9,647 bases of DNA. It comes from Paraktedonobacter sp036384215. Lineage in GTDB: Bacteria > Chloroflexota > Ktedonobacteria > Ktedonobacterales > Ktedonobacteraceae. The DNA lies in the NCBI GenBank assembly GCA_036384215.1, contig DASVMX010000496.1, positions 1 to 9,647 on the forward strand, in the 5' to 3' direction. Below are positions 1-4,885 of this stretch, piece by piece. A model generated the notes under the pieces. The model was not told the origin of the DNA. It worked only from the letters and a program-made list of their open reading frames with translations, and ran no database searches. Within the stretch, counting starts at the first letter, position 1, and each line of letters starts with the position of its first letter. The position numbers were made by a program, and so were the translations under genes.

Positions 1-540
1 TTCTTCGTGGGGCTCGCGGGCACGGCAGATGACGAGGAGCTGACCGCCAGGCGCAAGGAAGCTGGCGATGTTGGCAATGGTGCGGCCATGCGCAGCGAGG
101 GGCGTGGCCTGGATGGTATAGATTTCTAGCACGAAGTCGAAGGCCTGCCGCCAGCGCGCGGGCGTGGCAAAAAGGTCTGCAACCTGGTAGTCGACGGTAG
201 ATGCGGGAAAGCGTTCTTTACACCAGGCGATGGCTCGGGGCGATAGGTCAAAGGCCGTGACCTGGAAGCCGCGCCGCGCCAGTTCTTCCGCGTCGTCACC
301 CAATCCGCAGCCGACGACAAGCGCGCTATGGCCCGCTCTATTGATATTGTGCTGCTGGAGCCACTCCAGCGCCAGCGGGTGCGGTTTCAGATCAGCCCAC
401 GGAATCCCACTGGCGTCTCCATTGGCTGTGCTATAAACTGCCTCAAAAAAGCCTGCCAGGTTGCTATCCGGCGGTGTATTCTGCGCAATCTCGCGCAGAC
501 GCTGGCGCGCCAGCTCTTTATTGTCCTGCATAGCAATCAT
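1..540 (-). CDS. class I SAM-dependent methyltransferase, C-terminus beyond window
   Basis: Open on the minus strand from ATG at 540 to the left edge, giving the first 180 residues with no stop. Transfers a methyl group from S-adenosylmethionine to an unidentified, probably small, cytosolic acceptor. The glycine-rich SAM-binding motif I (LVVGCGLGDD) is at about residues 74-83, the acidic residue ending beta-2 is Asp98 (TAFDLS), and a VADLF segment (about 120-124) marks the next SAM-contacting loop; FDFVLEIYTIQ and APGGQLLV are the usual beta-4 and beta-5 regions. The N-terminal IPWADLKPHPLALEWL stretch resembles thiopurine methyltransferase-like enzymes, but substrate cannot be assigned. A second ATG at 531 is possible; 540 is preferred because an AG-rich stretch precedes it and a perfect TATAAT lies just upstream. 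The gene is divergent from the operon beginning at 995. Confidence 0.85.
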   Translation of the reverse strand, partial: MIAMQDNKELARQRLREIAQNTPPDSNLAGFFEAVYSTANGDASGIPWADLKPHPLALEWLQQHNINRAGHSALVVGCGLGDDAEELARRGFQVTAFDLSPRAIAWCKERFPASTVDYQVADLFATPARWRQAFDFVLEIYTIQATPLAAHGRTIANIASFLAPGGQLLVICRAREPHEE

Positions 541-563
541 CTCTTTTCTCTCTGATTTCCCTC

Positions 564-593
564 ATTATAGCTGAGGAAAGTTGTTTTGAACAA
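564..593 (-). promoter_or_regulatory. predicted sigma-70-type promoter of the methyltransferase gene
   Basis: Reading the minus strand, a perfect TATAAT (564-569) is preceded at 18 nt by TTGTTC (588-593), a weak -35. Transcription would begin near 557, giving a leader of about 16 nt. The -35 lies only 6 bp from the inverted repeat at 599-664. Confidence 0.6.
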
Positions 594-598
594 GAGAG

Positions 599-664
599 CA
601 GATCGGAGATTGGAGGCAAGCTCCTCTTTTGAAAATTGGGCGAGAGGAGCGTGCCTCCGATCTG
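599..664. repeat. inverted hairpin repeat, GCAAG-loop family, locus 1
   Basis: Two nested inverted repeats. The outer arms, 599-608 (CAGATCGGAG) and 655-664, are perfectly complementary over 10 bp. The inner arms, 612-627 and 643-658, match at 15 of 16 positions around a 15-nt spacer. Each inner arm is itself a small hairpin: GGAG-GCAAG-CTCC at 612-624 and, inverted, GGAG-CGTGC-CTCC at 646-658. The same GGAGGCAAGCTCC word recurs at 3452-3464, inverted at 3571-3583, and at 9635-9647. It lies upstream of the methyltransferase promoter and is not within a gene. Confidence 0.8.
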
Positions 665-980
665 AGTATTCTGGAAAAGAATCTAAACCAGAGGAGGAGT
701 TTGTAAAGTCATCGACCTGACACCCATTGACGTAACATAGGATGTCAACGTACAATACGTGTAGAGGGCATACCCGGTTGTCTACGGAATGGCAACCGGC
801 CCTGTCACATGACCTGATTGATCCTTGTAGGGGTCTGTTTCGAAACGAAATAGCCCGCTTCTTTGTATTATGACGTAGAGATCTACCTGGATGGTATGCA
901 GGTGAACAATTTCTGGCCACGCCAGAGCTGTCACGTGCGAGGTGTGAATTGCCTGGACAGGCAACCGTCTATGACTTACG
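665..980. other. gene-free intergenic stretch with several small inverted repeats
   Basis: No convincing coding region. Five small inverted repeats are seen: TTGAC/GTCAA at 727-731/744-748; ACGTA-CAA-TACGT at 748-760; CCGGTTG/CAACCGG at 774-780/793-799; GTTTCGAAAC at 837-846; and TTGCCTG-GA-CAGGCAA at 949-964, which ends 31 bp before the start codon at 995. They could be operators for the 995 operon or parts of a structured leader. No clear -35/-10 pair was found; TATTAT at 866-871 is a possible -10 without a good -35. Confidence 0.4.
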
Positions 981-987
981 AAGGAGG
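981..987 (+). promoter_or_regulatory. strong ribosome binding site that sets the GTG start at 995
   Basis: AAGGAGG, seven nucleotides before GTG at 995. The frame stays open back to an ATG at 863, but only the 995 start has a strong Shine-Dalgarno site at normal spacing. Confidence 0.8.
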
Positions 988-994
988 AACGACT

Positions 995-1240
995 GTGGGA
1001 ATGTTACGGGTGATGTCACGGCGAGGCGACGACCGTGTGACCTGGGATCAACAGAAGGTTTCAGCCAACGATTCAGAAGCCCTGGCCGCTGTTCGCGAGG
1101 CTGAGCGCATTTTCGCGCAGGAGCGGGCCAAAGGGGCGACCGCGTTTCGCATTGATCAGGGTAAACCTGCCGAACGCATCGATCATTTCGACTATACAGC
1201 CGAACAAATCGTCCTGGTTCCGCGAGTCGTCGGCGGGTGA
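995..1240 (+). CDS. small conserved-looking protein ending in Gly-Gly; possible ubiquitin/MoaD-like beta-grasp
   Basis: An 81-residue protein of unknown function. The GTG start at 995 follows an excellent AAGGAGG site; the in-frame ATG at 863 would add 44 residues of unlikely sequence. Predicted order by eye: a beta hairpin (about residues 3-17, LRVMSRRGDDRVTWD), an amphipathic helix (about 27-49, with EALAAVREAERIFAQERAKG), a strand (ATAFRID) and a last strand running to the end, IVLVPRVVGG. This beta-beta-alpha-beta-beta order, the length and the terminal Gly-Gly all parallel MoaD, ThiS and other ubiquitin-like proteins, where the tail is adenylated or conjugated. The family was not recognised from sequence, so this is inference. 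No E1-like, JAB or molybdopterin gene is nearby. Its stop overlaps the next start (GTGA), implying translational coupling. Confidence 0.75.
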   Translation: MGMLRVMSRRGDDRVTWDQQKVSANDSEALAAVREAERIFAQERAKGATAFRIDQGKPAERIDHFDYTAEQIVLVPRVVGG

Positions 1241-1671
1241 TCGGGGGTACTCAGGTGTTGACACCCCTGAGTTGGCTCGTCATTGGTGGCGCGATTGTTC
1301 CGGTGATTCTGCTGGTGCTCCAGCCGCACCTGCGCGGGTGGTCTCGCGCTGAACGCCGCGCCGCGAGCCTGTTACGCGATATGCTCACCCCTGAGCAATG
1401 CCGTCAATTACTCTGGCATGGCTACCTTGAAGTGCCCAGCCCCAGTTCCGCTGGCCGTGTCTATCGCGTGCCACGCGCGCGGGGCGGTTTTGTCCAGGTG
1501 ATCGAGGATGGCAAGGCGGTGATGCGTCTCTGCGTTCAACCAGTTGAGCATTTGCCTGACGCTGATGTCATCGTTTTGCACAAACTGATGATTGAGGCCA
1601 ATGAGGAACACTACTTAGAAAAAGCCAATAAGTACCTCTGCGTTGACCAATCACCCACACCTGACAGCTAA
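1237..1671 (+). CDS. single-pass membrane protein of unknown function, coupled to the Gly-Gly protein
   Basis: A 144-residue protein. Residues about 10-29 (LSWLVIGGAIVPVILLVL core) form one hydrophobic N-terminal segment, with Arg/His-rich sequence directly after it, suggesting an N-terminal anchor with the body in the cytosol. The body (about 37-135) is a compact mixed region with the recognisable stretches LLRDMLTPEQCRQLLWHGYLEV, a Gly-rich YRVPRARGGFVQVIEDG hairpin and HKLMIEANEEHYLEKAN; no enzyme motif is visible. The start is the GTG overlapping the upstream stop by 4 nt. An in-frame GTG at 1255, preceded by GGGGG, would remove six residues. A short imperfect hairpin (1249-1258/1261-1272) lies just inside the gene. 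The coupling suggests that the two products act together; what they do is unknown. Confidence 0.75.
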   Translation: MIGGTQVLTPLSWLVIGGAIVPVILLVLQPHLRGWSRAERRAASLLRDMLTPEQCRQLLWHGYLEVPSPSSAGRVYRVPRARGGFVQVIEDGKAVMRLCVQPVEHLPDADVIVLHKLMIEANEEHYLEKANKYLCVDQSPTPDS

Positions 1672-1680
1672 AGTGAACCC

Positions 1681-1712
1681 TCGTGCCTGCTGCACGCGTG
1701 CAGCAGGCACGA
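1681..1712. terminator. perfect 32-bp palindrome between convergent genes, likely bidirectional terminator
   Basis: Left arm TCGTGCCTGCTGCACG (1681-1696) is followed directly by its exact complement (1697-1712), with no spacer. It starts 9 nt after the plus-strand stop (1671) and ends 2 nt before the minus-strand stop codon (1715-1717). It is GC-rich and very stable as RNA in either direction. No T-run follows on either side, so classical intrinsic termination is not certain; it may instead act as a 3'-end stabiliser. Confidence 0.65.
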
Positions 1713-1714
1713 AC

Positions 1715-2311
1715 TTACTCTTCTTCGTCTTCATCGTCCCGGATGATCTGGATAATTTCGCGGTGCCCGTTCTGTTTGACGCAGGCGTGCGGCCCGCCGT
1801 CCAGGGGGGTGTGGCAGAGCGGACAGACGGGTCGCCCGCTGCTCGCCAGAAATTCGATGCGGCTGGTCAGTTCGCGGGCTTGCTCCAGGGTGAACTGGAA
1901 CGAGAGCGCGTCGTCGCTTTGCAGGTAGGGCTCCAGTTCGCCGCGCTCGTTTTCGATGACCACGAGGGGCACGGCTGTCAGGATAAAGGTCGCGCGCGCG
2001 GTGTCGAAGTTCAGGCGTAGCTGCCCGACCTGAAAATCGTAATCGGGCGGCATGGGAAAATCATCTGGCAGATCTTTGTTCACGCTGCGCCGCGCCCCGG
2101 CCTGCGCCTCCACGCGCAAAATGCCACCTTCGGAGGCCTGAGCCAGCAGACGATCGATGACCAGCGAGAGGTCGAGTAACTGTTGCTTCTCCGCCCAGAG
2201 AATGGCCGCGTAGTTTCGCGTGCGCGCGAAGAGGCGAAAACGGCGCTGGCCAGGCTGGCCAATTGCCTCCGCGCCCAGAACTTGCGCCGTGCCCAGATCT
2301 CTCGTGCTCAT
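1715..2311 (-). CDS. DUF3090 family protein
   Basis: A 198-residue protein of the DUF3090/TIGR03847 type, a family of unknown function known mainly from actinobacteria and Chloroflexota. Recognised by the N-terminal IGQPGQRRFRLFA segment (about 17-29), the central VGQLRLNFD region (about 95-103), the LTLEQAR-like helix and the C-terminal CPLCHTPLDGGPHACVKQNG. In that last element Cys163, Cys166, His175 and Cys177 could bind a metal ion in a knuckle-like way. The tail is strongly acidic (RDDEDEEE). The ATG at 2311 is chosen because AGGAGG sits 5 nt upstream; the frame extends further but into the upstream gene. It is the second gene of an operon, 22 nt after the hydroxyacid dehydrogenase stop. 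In actinobacteria this family often sits near cofactor and phosphatase genes, but no such neighbour is seen here. Confidence 0.85.
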   Translation of the reverse strand: MSTRDLGTAQVLGAEAIGQPGQRRFRLFARTRNYAAILWAEKQQLLDLSLVIDRLLAQASEGGILRVEAQAGARRSVNKDLPDDFPMPPDYDFQVGQLRLNFDTARATFILTAVPLVVIENERGELEPYLQSDDALSFQFTLEQARELTSRIEFLASSGRPVCPLCHTPLDGGPHACVKQNGHREIIQIIRDDEDEEE

Positions 2312-2316
2312 GCATT

Positions 2317-2322
2317 CCTCCT
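2317..2322 (-). promoter_or_regulatory. ribosome binding site deciding the DUF3090 start
   Basis: AGGAGG on the minus strand, 5 nt before ATG at 2311, located in the 22-nt gap after the upstream stop codon. It rules out the longer in-frame start at 2440. Confidence 0.8.
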
Positions 2323-2333
2323 GCTTGTACTGC

Positions 2334-3317
2334 TTAATACCCGCGCGCCGCATCGTAGCGATTGGCCAGCGGCTCACCCGCCCGGTAGCGGTGGAGATTA
2401 TTGGCGAACAATTCTGCCAGGCGTCTTTCGTAATGAACACTCACGCCGGCGATATGCGGTGTCAGAATCACGTTGGGCAGGCTATAGAGCGGGCTATTCG
2501 AGGGCAGCGGTTCTATCTCCGCCACGTCCAGGCCCGCTCCGGCGATCCAGCCTTCGCGCAGCGCCCGGATGAGTGCCTGCTCGTCGATGACGCGCCCGCG
2601 CGCGATATTCACCAGGTACGCGCTGGGCTTCATCACGCGCAGCTCCGCCTCGCCAATCAGACGCTCGGTCTCGGCGGTCAGCGGCACGGCCAGCACGATG
2701 TAGTCAGACAGCCCCAACAGTTCATGCAGGCGTTCGGGTGGATAGCCCTGGTCGAGATCGGGGTCCGCGGCCTGGTTGTCATGAAAAGAGCGCCGCATGC
2801 CCACCACGCGCATCCCAAAGGAGCGCCCCAACTGCGCGATGCGCCGCCCGATACTGCCCATGCCTACCACGCCCAGCGTCTGGCCCGCGAGTTCGCGCCC
2901 GCCCAGACTATACCAGCCGGCGCTCTTGGCCCACACGTGCGAGTCCTGCAAACGTACCATCTGCGACCAGTTCCAGTTAAACATTAGCATACTGCCAAAA
3001 ACATACTCGCTGATCGTCACCGCGTGAATCCCGGTCGCCATCGTCACCACCACCCGGCTCGCCGGGTCCAGCACCCCGCTGGGCCGCAGCACATCCACGC
3101 CCGCGCCCGGAAACTGTAGCCAGCGCAGCGAGGGAGCCAGCTCCTGCCATCCGCTGGGAAGCGAAAAAGAGCAGAGCACCTCCGTCTCAGGCAATTCTTT
3201 CAGCAGGTCCTCCCGGCTGGAGACACACACGACTTCTGTAGCAGCGGCTTCCTGTAATAATTGCAGCGATGTGGGAGTAAAACGATACGTACTCACCACT
3301 TTCAAACCCGTAGACAC
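2334..3317 (-). CDS. D-isomer-specific 2-hydroxyacid dehydrogenase
   Basis: A 327-residue, full-length NAD(P)-dependent oxidoreductase that interconverts a 2-oxoacid and the D-2-hydroxyacid in the cytosol. The nucleotide-binding Rossmann motif GMGSIG is at about 152-157. The catalytic set of the family is present: Arg240 (NIARGRVIDE), Glu269 (DVAEIEPLP) and His288 (LTPHIAG). The substrate-domain gate is the FPGAGVD stretch (about 69-75). After beta-2 the sequence is GMRRS, without an obvious acidic residue, so NADPH is possible. Substrate is unknown; glyoxylate/hydroxypyruvate reductase-like and phosphoglycerate dehydrogenase-like roles both remain open. The start is GTG at 3317, because AAGGAG lies 6 nt before it; the TTG at 3323 directly abuts that site. 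First gene of an operon with DUF3090. Its promoter was not identified; the hairpin repeat at 3416-3594 lies upstream. Confidence 0.9.
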   Translation of the reverse strand: MSTGLKVVSTYRFTPTSLQLLQEAAATEVVCVSSREDLLKELPETEVLCSFSLPSGWQELAPSLRWLQFPGAGVDVLRPSGVLDPASRVVVTMATGIHAVTISEYVFGSMLMFNWNWSQMVRLQDSHVWAKSAGWYSLGGRELAGQTLGVVGMGSIGRRIAQLGRSFGMRVVGMRRSFHDNQAADPDLDQGYPPERLHELLGLSDYIVLAVPLTAETERLIGEAELRVMKPSAYLVNIARGRVIDEQALIRALREGWIAGAGLDVAEIEPLPSNSPLYSLPNVILTPHIAGVSVHYERRLAELFANNLHRYRAGEPLANRYDAARGY

Positions 3318-3323
3318 TGGCAA

Positions 3324-3329
3324 CTCCTT
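3324..3329 (-). promoter_or_regulatory. ribosome binding site deciding the dehydrogenase start
   Basis: AAGGAG on the minus strand, 6 nt before GTG at 3317. The longest open frame begins at TTG 3323, which would leave no spacing, so GTG is the better start. Confidence 0.75.
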
Positions 3330-3415
3330 AACATCATTCTTGCTCTATTTCTAAGCCCACCCCATCGCGCAAGGGTCGGCGCGACGGGAACCCGACGAAA
3401 ACCAGGTGGAGAGGC

Positions 3416-3594
3416 GAGATCACAACCCTGATGCCGGTTTGGGATCACAACGGAGGCAAGCTCCATTGCTGCATTGCGGGCTTTCGAAAGAGGCAAGCTC
3501 TTTCTCGAATCCGCGAGTCGCGCAGCGACGGGGGAGCAGCTTGCCTGCTCAAGACTCGCGATGCAGCAACGGAGCTTGCCTCCGTTGTGATCTC
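3416..3594. repeat. nested hairpin repeat element, GCAAG-loop family, locus 2
   Basis: A 179-bp composite element in the gene-free stretch 3318-3630. Arms 3443-3474 and 3561-3592 are complementary at 31 of 32 positions. An 11-mer GAGATCACAAC at 3416-3426 recurs inverted at 3584-3594, and its last nine bases recur directly at 3443-3451. Four small hairpins lie inside: GGAG-GCAAG-CTCC (3452-3464), AAAGAG-GCAAG-CTCTTT (3487-3503), GAGCAG-CTTGC-CTGCTC (3534-3550) and CGGAG-CTTGC-CTCCG (3570-3584). The first two are in one orientation and the last two inverted, so the element can fold as four short stems or one long one. GTCGC-GCA-GCGAC (3517-3529) lies at the centre. No transposase is nearby, as in a MITE or BIME. 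It may also terminate the SUI1 gene, whose stop is at 3631. Confidence 0.85.
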
Positions 3595-3630
3595 CCGCCG
3601 TTCCTCACGCTTAGATACACATCTGTTGTT

Positions 3631-3990
3631 TTATCCGCCCGCACGTTTGACTTTGTAACCCAGAGCTGTCAATCTGGTCATCACCTTCTCGCAGTGATCG
3701 CCCTGGATCTCGATATTGCCTTCCTTGACCGTGCCACCGGAGCCGCACAGCTTCTTGAGCTGCTGCGCCAGCGCGGACACCTCCGCCTCGCTGCCCATCG
3801 CCCCTGTAATTACCGTCACGGTTTTGCCCCCCCGTTGTTTACGGTCGCGCATCACGCGCACAATCCCATCGCTTTTGCGGCCCGGCGGCGCGGCTTGAGA
3901 GCAGCGGCAGTTTTTATACGGCTGCCCGCACGTGGGACAGGTCGTCACGCGCCCGCTTTCAGTTGAATAAACCAGACGATCTGGTTCCAT
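3631..3990 (-). CDS. yciH: SUI1/YciH (eIF1-like) translation initiation factor
   Basis: A 119-residue protein of the SUI1 family (COG0023), the bacterial relative of eukaryotic and archaeal eIF1, which influences start-codon selection on the small ribosomal subunit. A small Cys cluster, CPTCGQPYKNCRC, is at about 18-30 and could bind zinc. The SUI1 core spans about 42-119, with the conserved basic loop RDRKQRGGKTVTVI (about 48-61), CGSGGTVKEGNIEIQGDH (about 82-99) and the C-terminal GYKVKRAGG. Length is normal for the family. ATG 3990 is preceded by an AGAGGT-type ribosome binding site; the open frame continues upstream to 4203 but without family similarity. A run of seven G residues (C on the plus strand, near 3827) is inside the gene and could be a slippage site. 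Apparently monocistronic and divergent from the gene at 4221. Confidence 0.92.
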   Translation of the reverse strand: MEPDRLVYSTESGRVTTCPTCGQPYKNCRCSQAAPPGRKSDGIVRVMRDRKQRGGKTVTVITGAMGSEAEVSALAQQLKKLCGSGGTVKEGNIEIQGDHCEKVMTRLTALGYKVKRAGG

Positions 3991-4008
3991 GGGTCTACCT
4001 CTCAGTAT

Positions 4009-4020
4009 CGATTGCAATCG
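4009..4020. promoter_or_regulatory. 12-bp palindrome in the SUI1 gene leader
   Basis: CGATTGCAATCG is a perfect palindrome 18 bp upstream of the SUI1 gene start codon. It could be a binding site for a dimeric regulator or a small leader stem; the sequence alone does not decide. Confidence 0.35.
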
Positions 4021-4109
4021 TTCTCTCAAGCAAAACACACAAGCCAGCCCTGAACAAGCTGCTTGCGCCTTGAGAAATGGCACAGAGACAAGGTCAAGGA
4101 TTTTTCTGT

Positions 4110-4118
4110 ATTGTACCA
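4110..4118 (-). promoter_or_regulatory. possible extended -10 promoter element for the SUI1 gene
   Basis: On the minus strand TGGTACAAT forms an extended -10 (TACAAT at 4110-4115 with the TG one base upstream). The 11-mer ACTATGGTACA is shared exactly with the promoter of the translin-family gene. No good -35 is seen at 16-18 nt, and the leader would be about 110 nt. Confidence 0.4.
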
Positions 4119-4220
4119 TAGTTGAGCCACACCATTTCCACTTTCTCACAATAGGAACAGAATAGGCCAGTAACAGAAGAGGCCATGTGAGTCTGAGAGT
4201 CAACAGTGAGAGAGGATTGT

Positions 4221-4658
4221 ATGAATATCAATGAGCAACTTGGCAAATTATTAGAGGATTTAGGAGTTGAAATGGAGCATCCCAACGACCGTCCCCAGCA
4301 TCACGAGGACTCGCTACCCGAAGTCTCCATTTTTCAGTCCTCGCGCGACCACTATGGCGTCTTCTACCGCCTCGACATCATCGATCAGACGCCACAACTG
4401 CGCGTCATTGTACCAATCGACAACGGACCGCTCAAAATGGAGGTCTACCTGGTCCAGATGAGCGAGCGCCTGCCGCTGAGCAACTGGTTCGCTGGAGTCG
4501 CTTCCCACCACGGCAGCCCCGCCTTCGAGCGCGGTCGCGAAGCCACCCTCCAGCACCTGCTCTACGCTGTTGCTGAAATGCTCAAACAACTCTTCTGGTC
4601 CGGCGACCTGGACAGTATGTCCTTCCCCTCCGAAATCGATGTCCAACGCCTTATCTAA
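4221..4658 (+). CDS. hypothetical protein, 145 residues
   Basis: Not recognised. A soluble, acidic protein without signal peptide or membrane segment. N-terminal helix (NINEQLGKLLEDLGVEME), then a charged linker, a beta-rich middle (about 38-80: SIFQSSRDHYGVFYRLDI, QLRVIVPID, KMEVYLVQM) and a C-terminal helical part (ATLQHLLYAVAEMLKQLF, about 113-130). The fold may be an alpha/beta sandwich of a small adaptor or chaperone kind, but that is a guess. ATG 4221 follows GAGAGAGG with 5 nt spacing; a GTG at 4206 lies inside that site and is less likely. The last three codons lie in the left arm of the 86-bp palindrome. The gene is divergent from the SUI1 gene with 230 bp between the starts. Confidence 0.7.
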   Translation: MNINEQLGKLLEDLGVEMEHPNDRPQHHEDSLPEVSIFQSSRDHYGVFYRLDIIDQTPQLRVIVPIDNGPLKMEVYLVQMSERLPLSNWFAGVASHHGSPAFERGREATLQHLLYAVAEMLKQLFWSGDLDSMSFPSEIDVQRLI

Positions 4659-4736
4659 CTGGCCCCTGAATAAAAGAATGGTTGGATGGCTGCGCAGCCA
4701 TCCAACCATTCTTTTATTCAGGGGCCAGTTAGATAA
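4651..4736. terminator. perfect 86-bp palindrome overlapping the end of the hypothetical gene
   Basis: Left arm 4651-4693 and right arm 4694-4736 are exact complements over 43 bp with no spacer; the centre reads GGCTGCGCAGCC. The left arm begins within the antepenultimate codon of the gene ending at 4658, so the stop codon is inside the stem. TCCTTTTT follows the right arm. As RNA this is an extremely long hairpin at the 3' end, consistent with a terminator on the plus strand. Ordinary intrinsic terminators have stems of roughly 5-15 bp. Confidence 0.8.
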
Positions 4737-4829
4737 TCCTTTTTCACTCGATTTTGCCCCACCGTTCAAAATCGGTTTTAGATTCACTGGAGAGTGGGGC
4801 GGAGTGGGAAAAAACCCCAGGAAAAGCCA
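4737..4829. other. intergenic stretch with a weak nested hairpin
   Basis: Between the 86-bp palindrome and the translin-gene promoter. GCCCCAC (4756-4762) pairs with GTGGGGC (4794-4800), and outside that TTTTTCACTC can pair imperfectly with the GAGTGGGAAAAA stretch from 4804. No open frame is supported. It may be part of the 3' end of the upstream transcript; no function is evident. Confidence 0.3.
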
Positions 4830-4857
4830 TTGACAGGCGAAAAGACTATGGTACACT
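4830..4857 (+). promoter_or_regulatory. strong predicted promoter of the translin-family gene
   Basis: Perfect -35 TTGACA (4830-4835), a 16-nt spacer, and TACACT (4852-4857) preceded by TGG, so an extended -10. Transcription would start near 4864, giving a leader of about 22 nt that contains the AAGGAAG ribosome binding site (4874-4880). Confidence 0.75.
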
Positions 4858-4885
4858 TTGTAGGAGTTGAGAAAAGGAAGAAAAC

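Noticed and set aside
537..920. Minus-strand open frame of 127 codons across the divergent intergenic region
   Set aside because: It runs through the methyltransferase promoter and the hairpin repeat, lacks a ribosome binding site and has no protein-like composition.
863..994. N-terminal 44-residue extension of the Gly-Gly protein, from ATG 863
   Set aside because: No ribosome binding site at 863, while AAGGAGG at 981-987 fits GTG 995; the extra residues do not look like a domain.
2220..2987. 255-codon plus-strand open frame
   Set aside because: Antisense to the hydroxyacid dehydrogenase and DUF3090 genes, which have full catalytic and family motifs.
3416..3594. CRISPR array or insertion sequence at the repeated GAGGCAAGCTC words
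   Set aside because: Copies are inverted rather than regularly spaced direct repeats, there are no spacers of uniform size, and no transposase frame is present.
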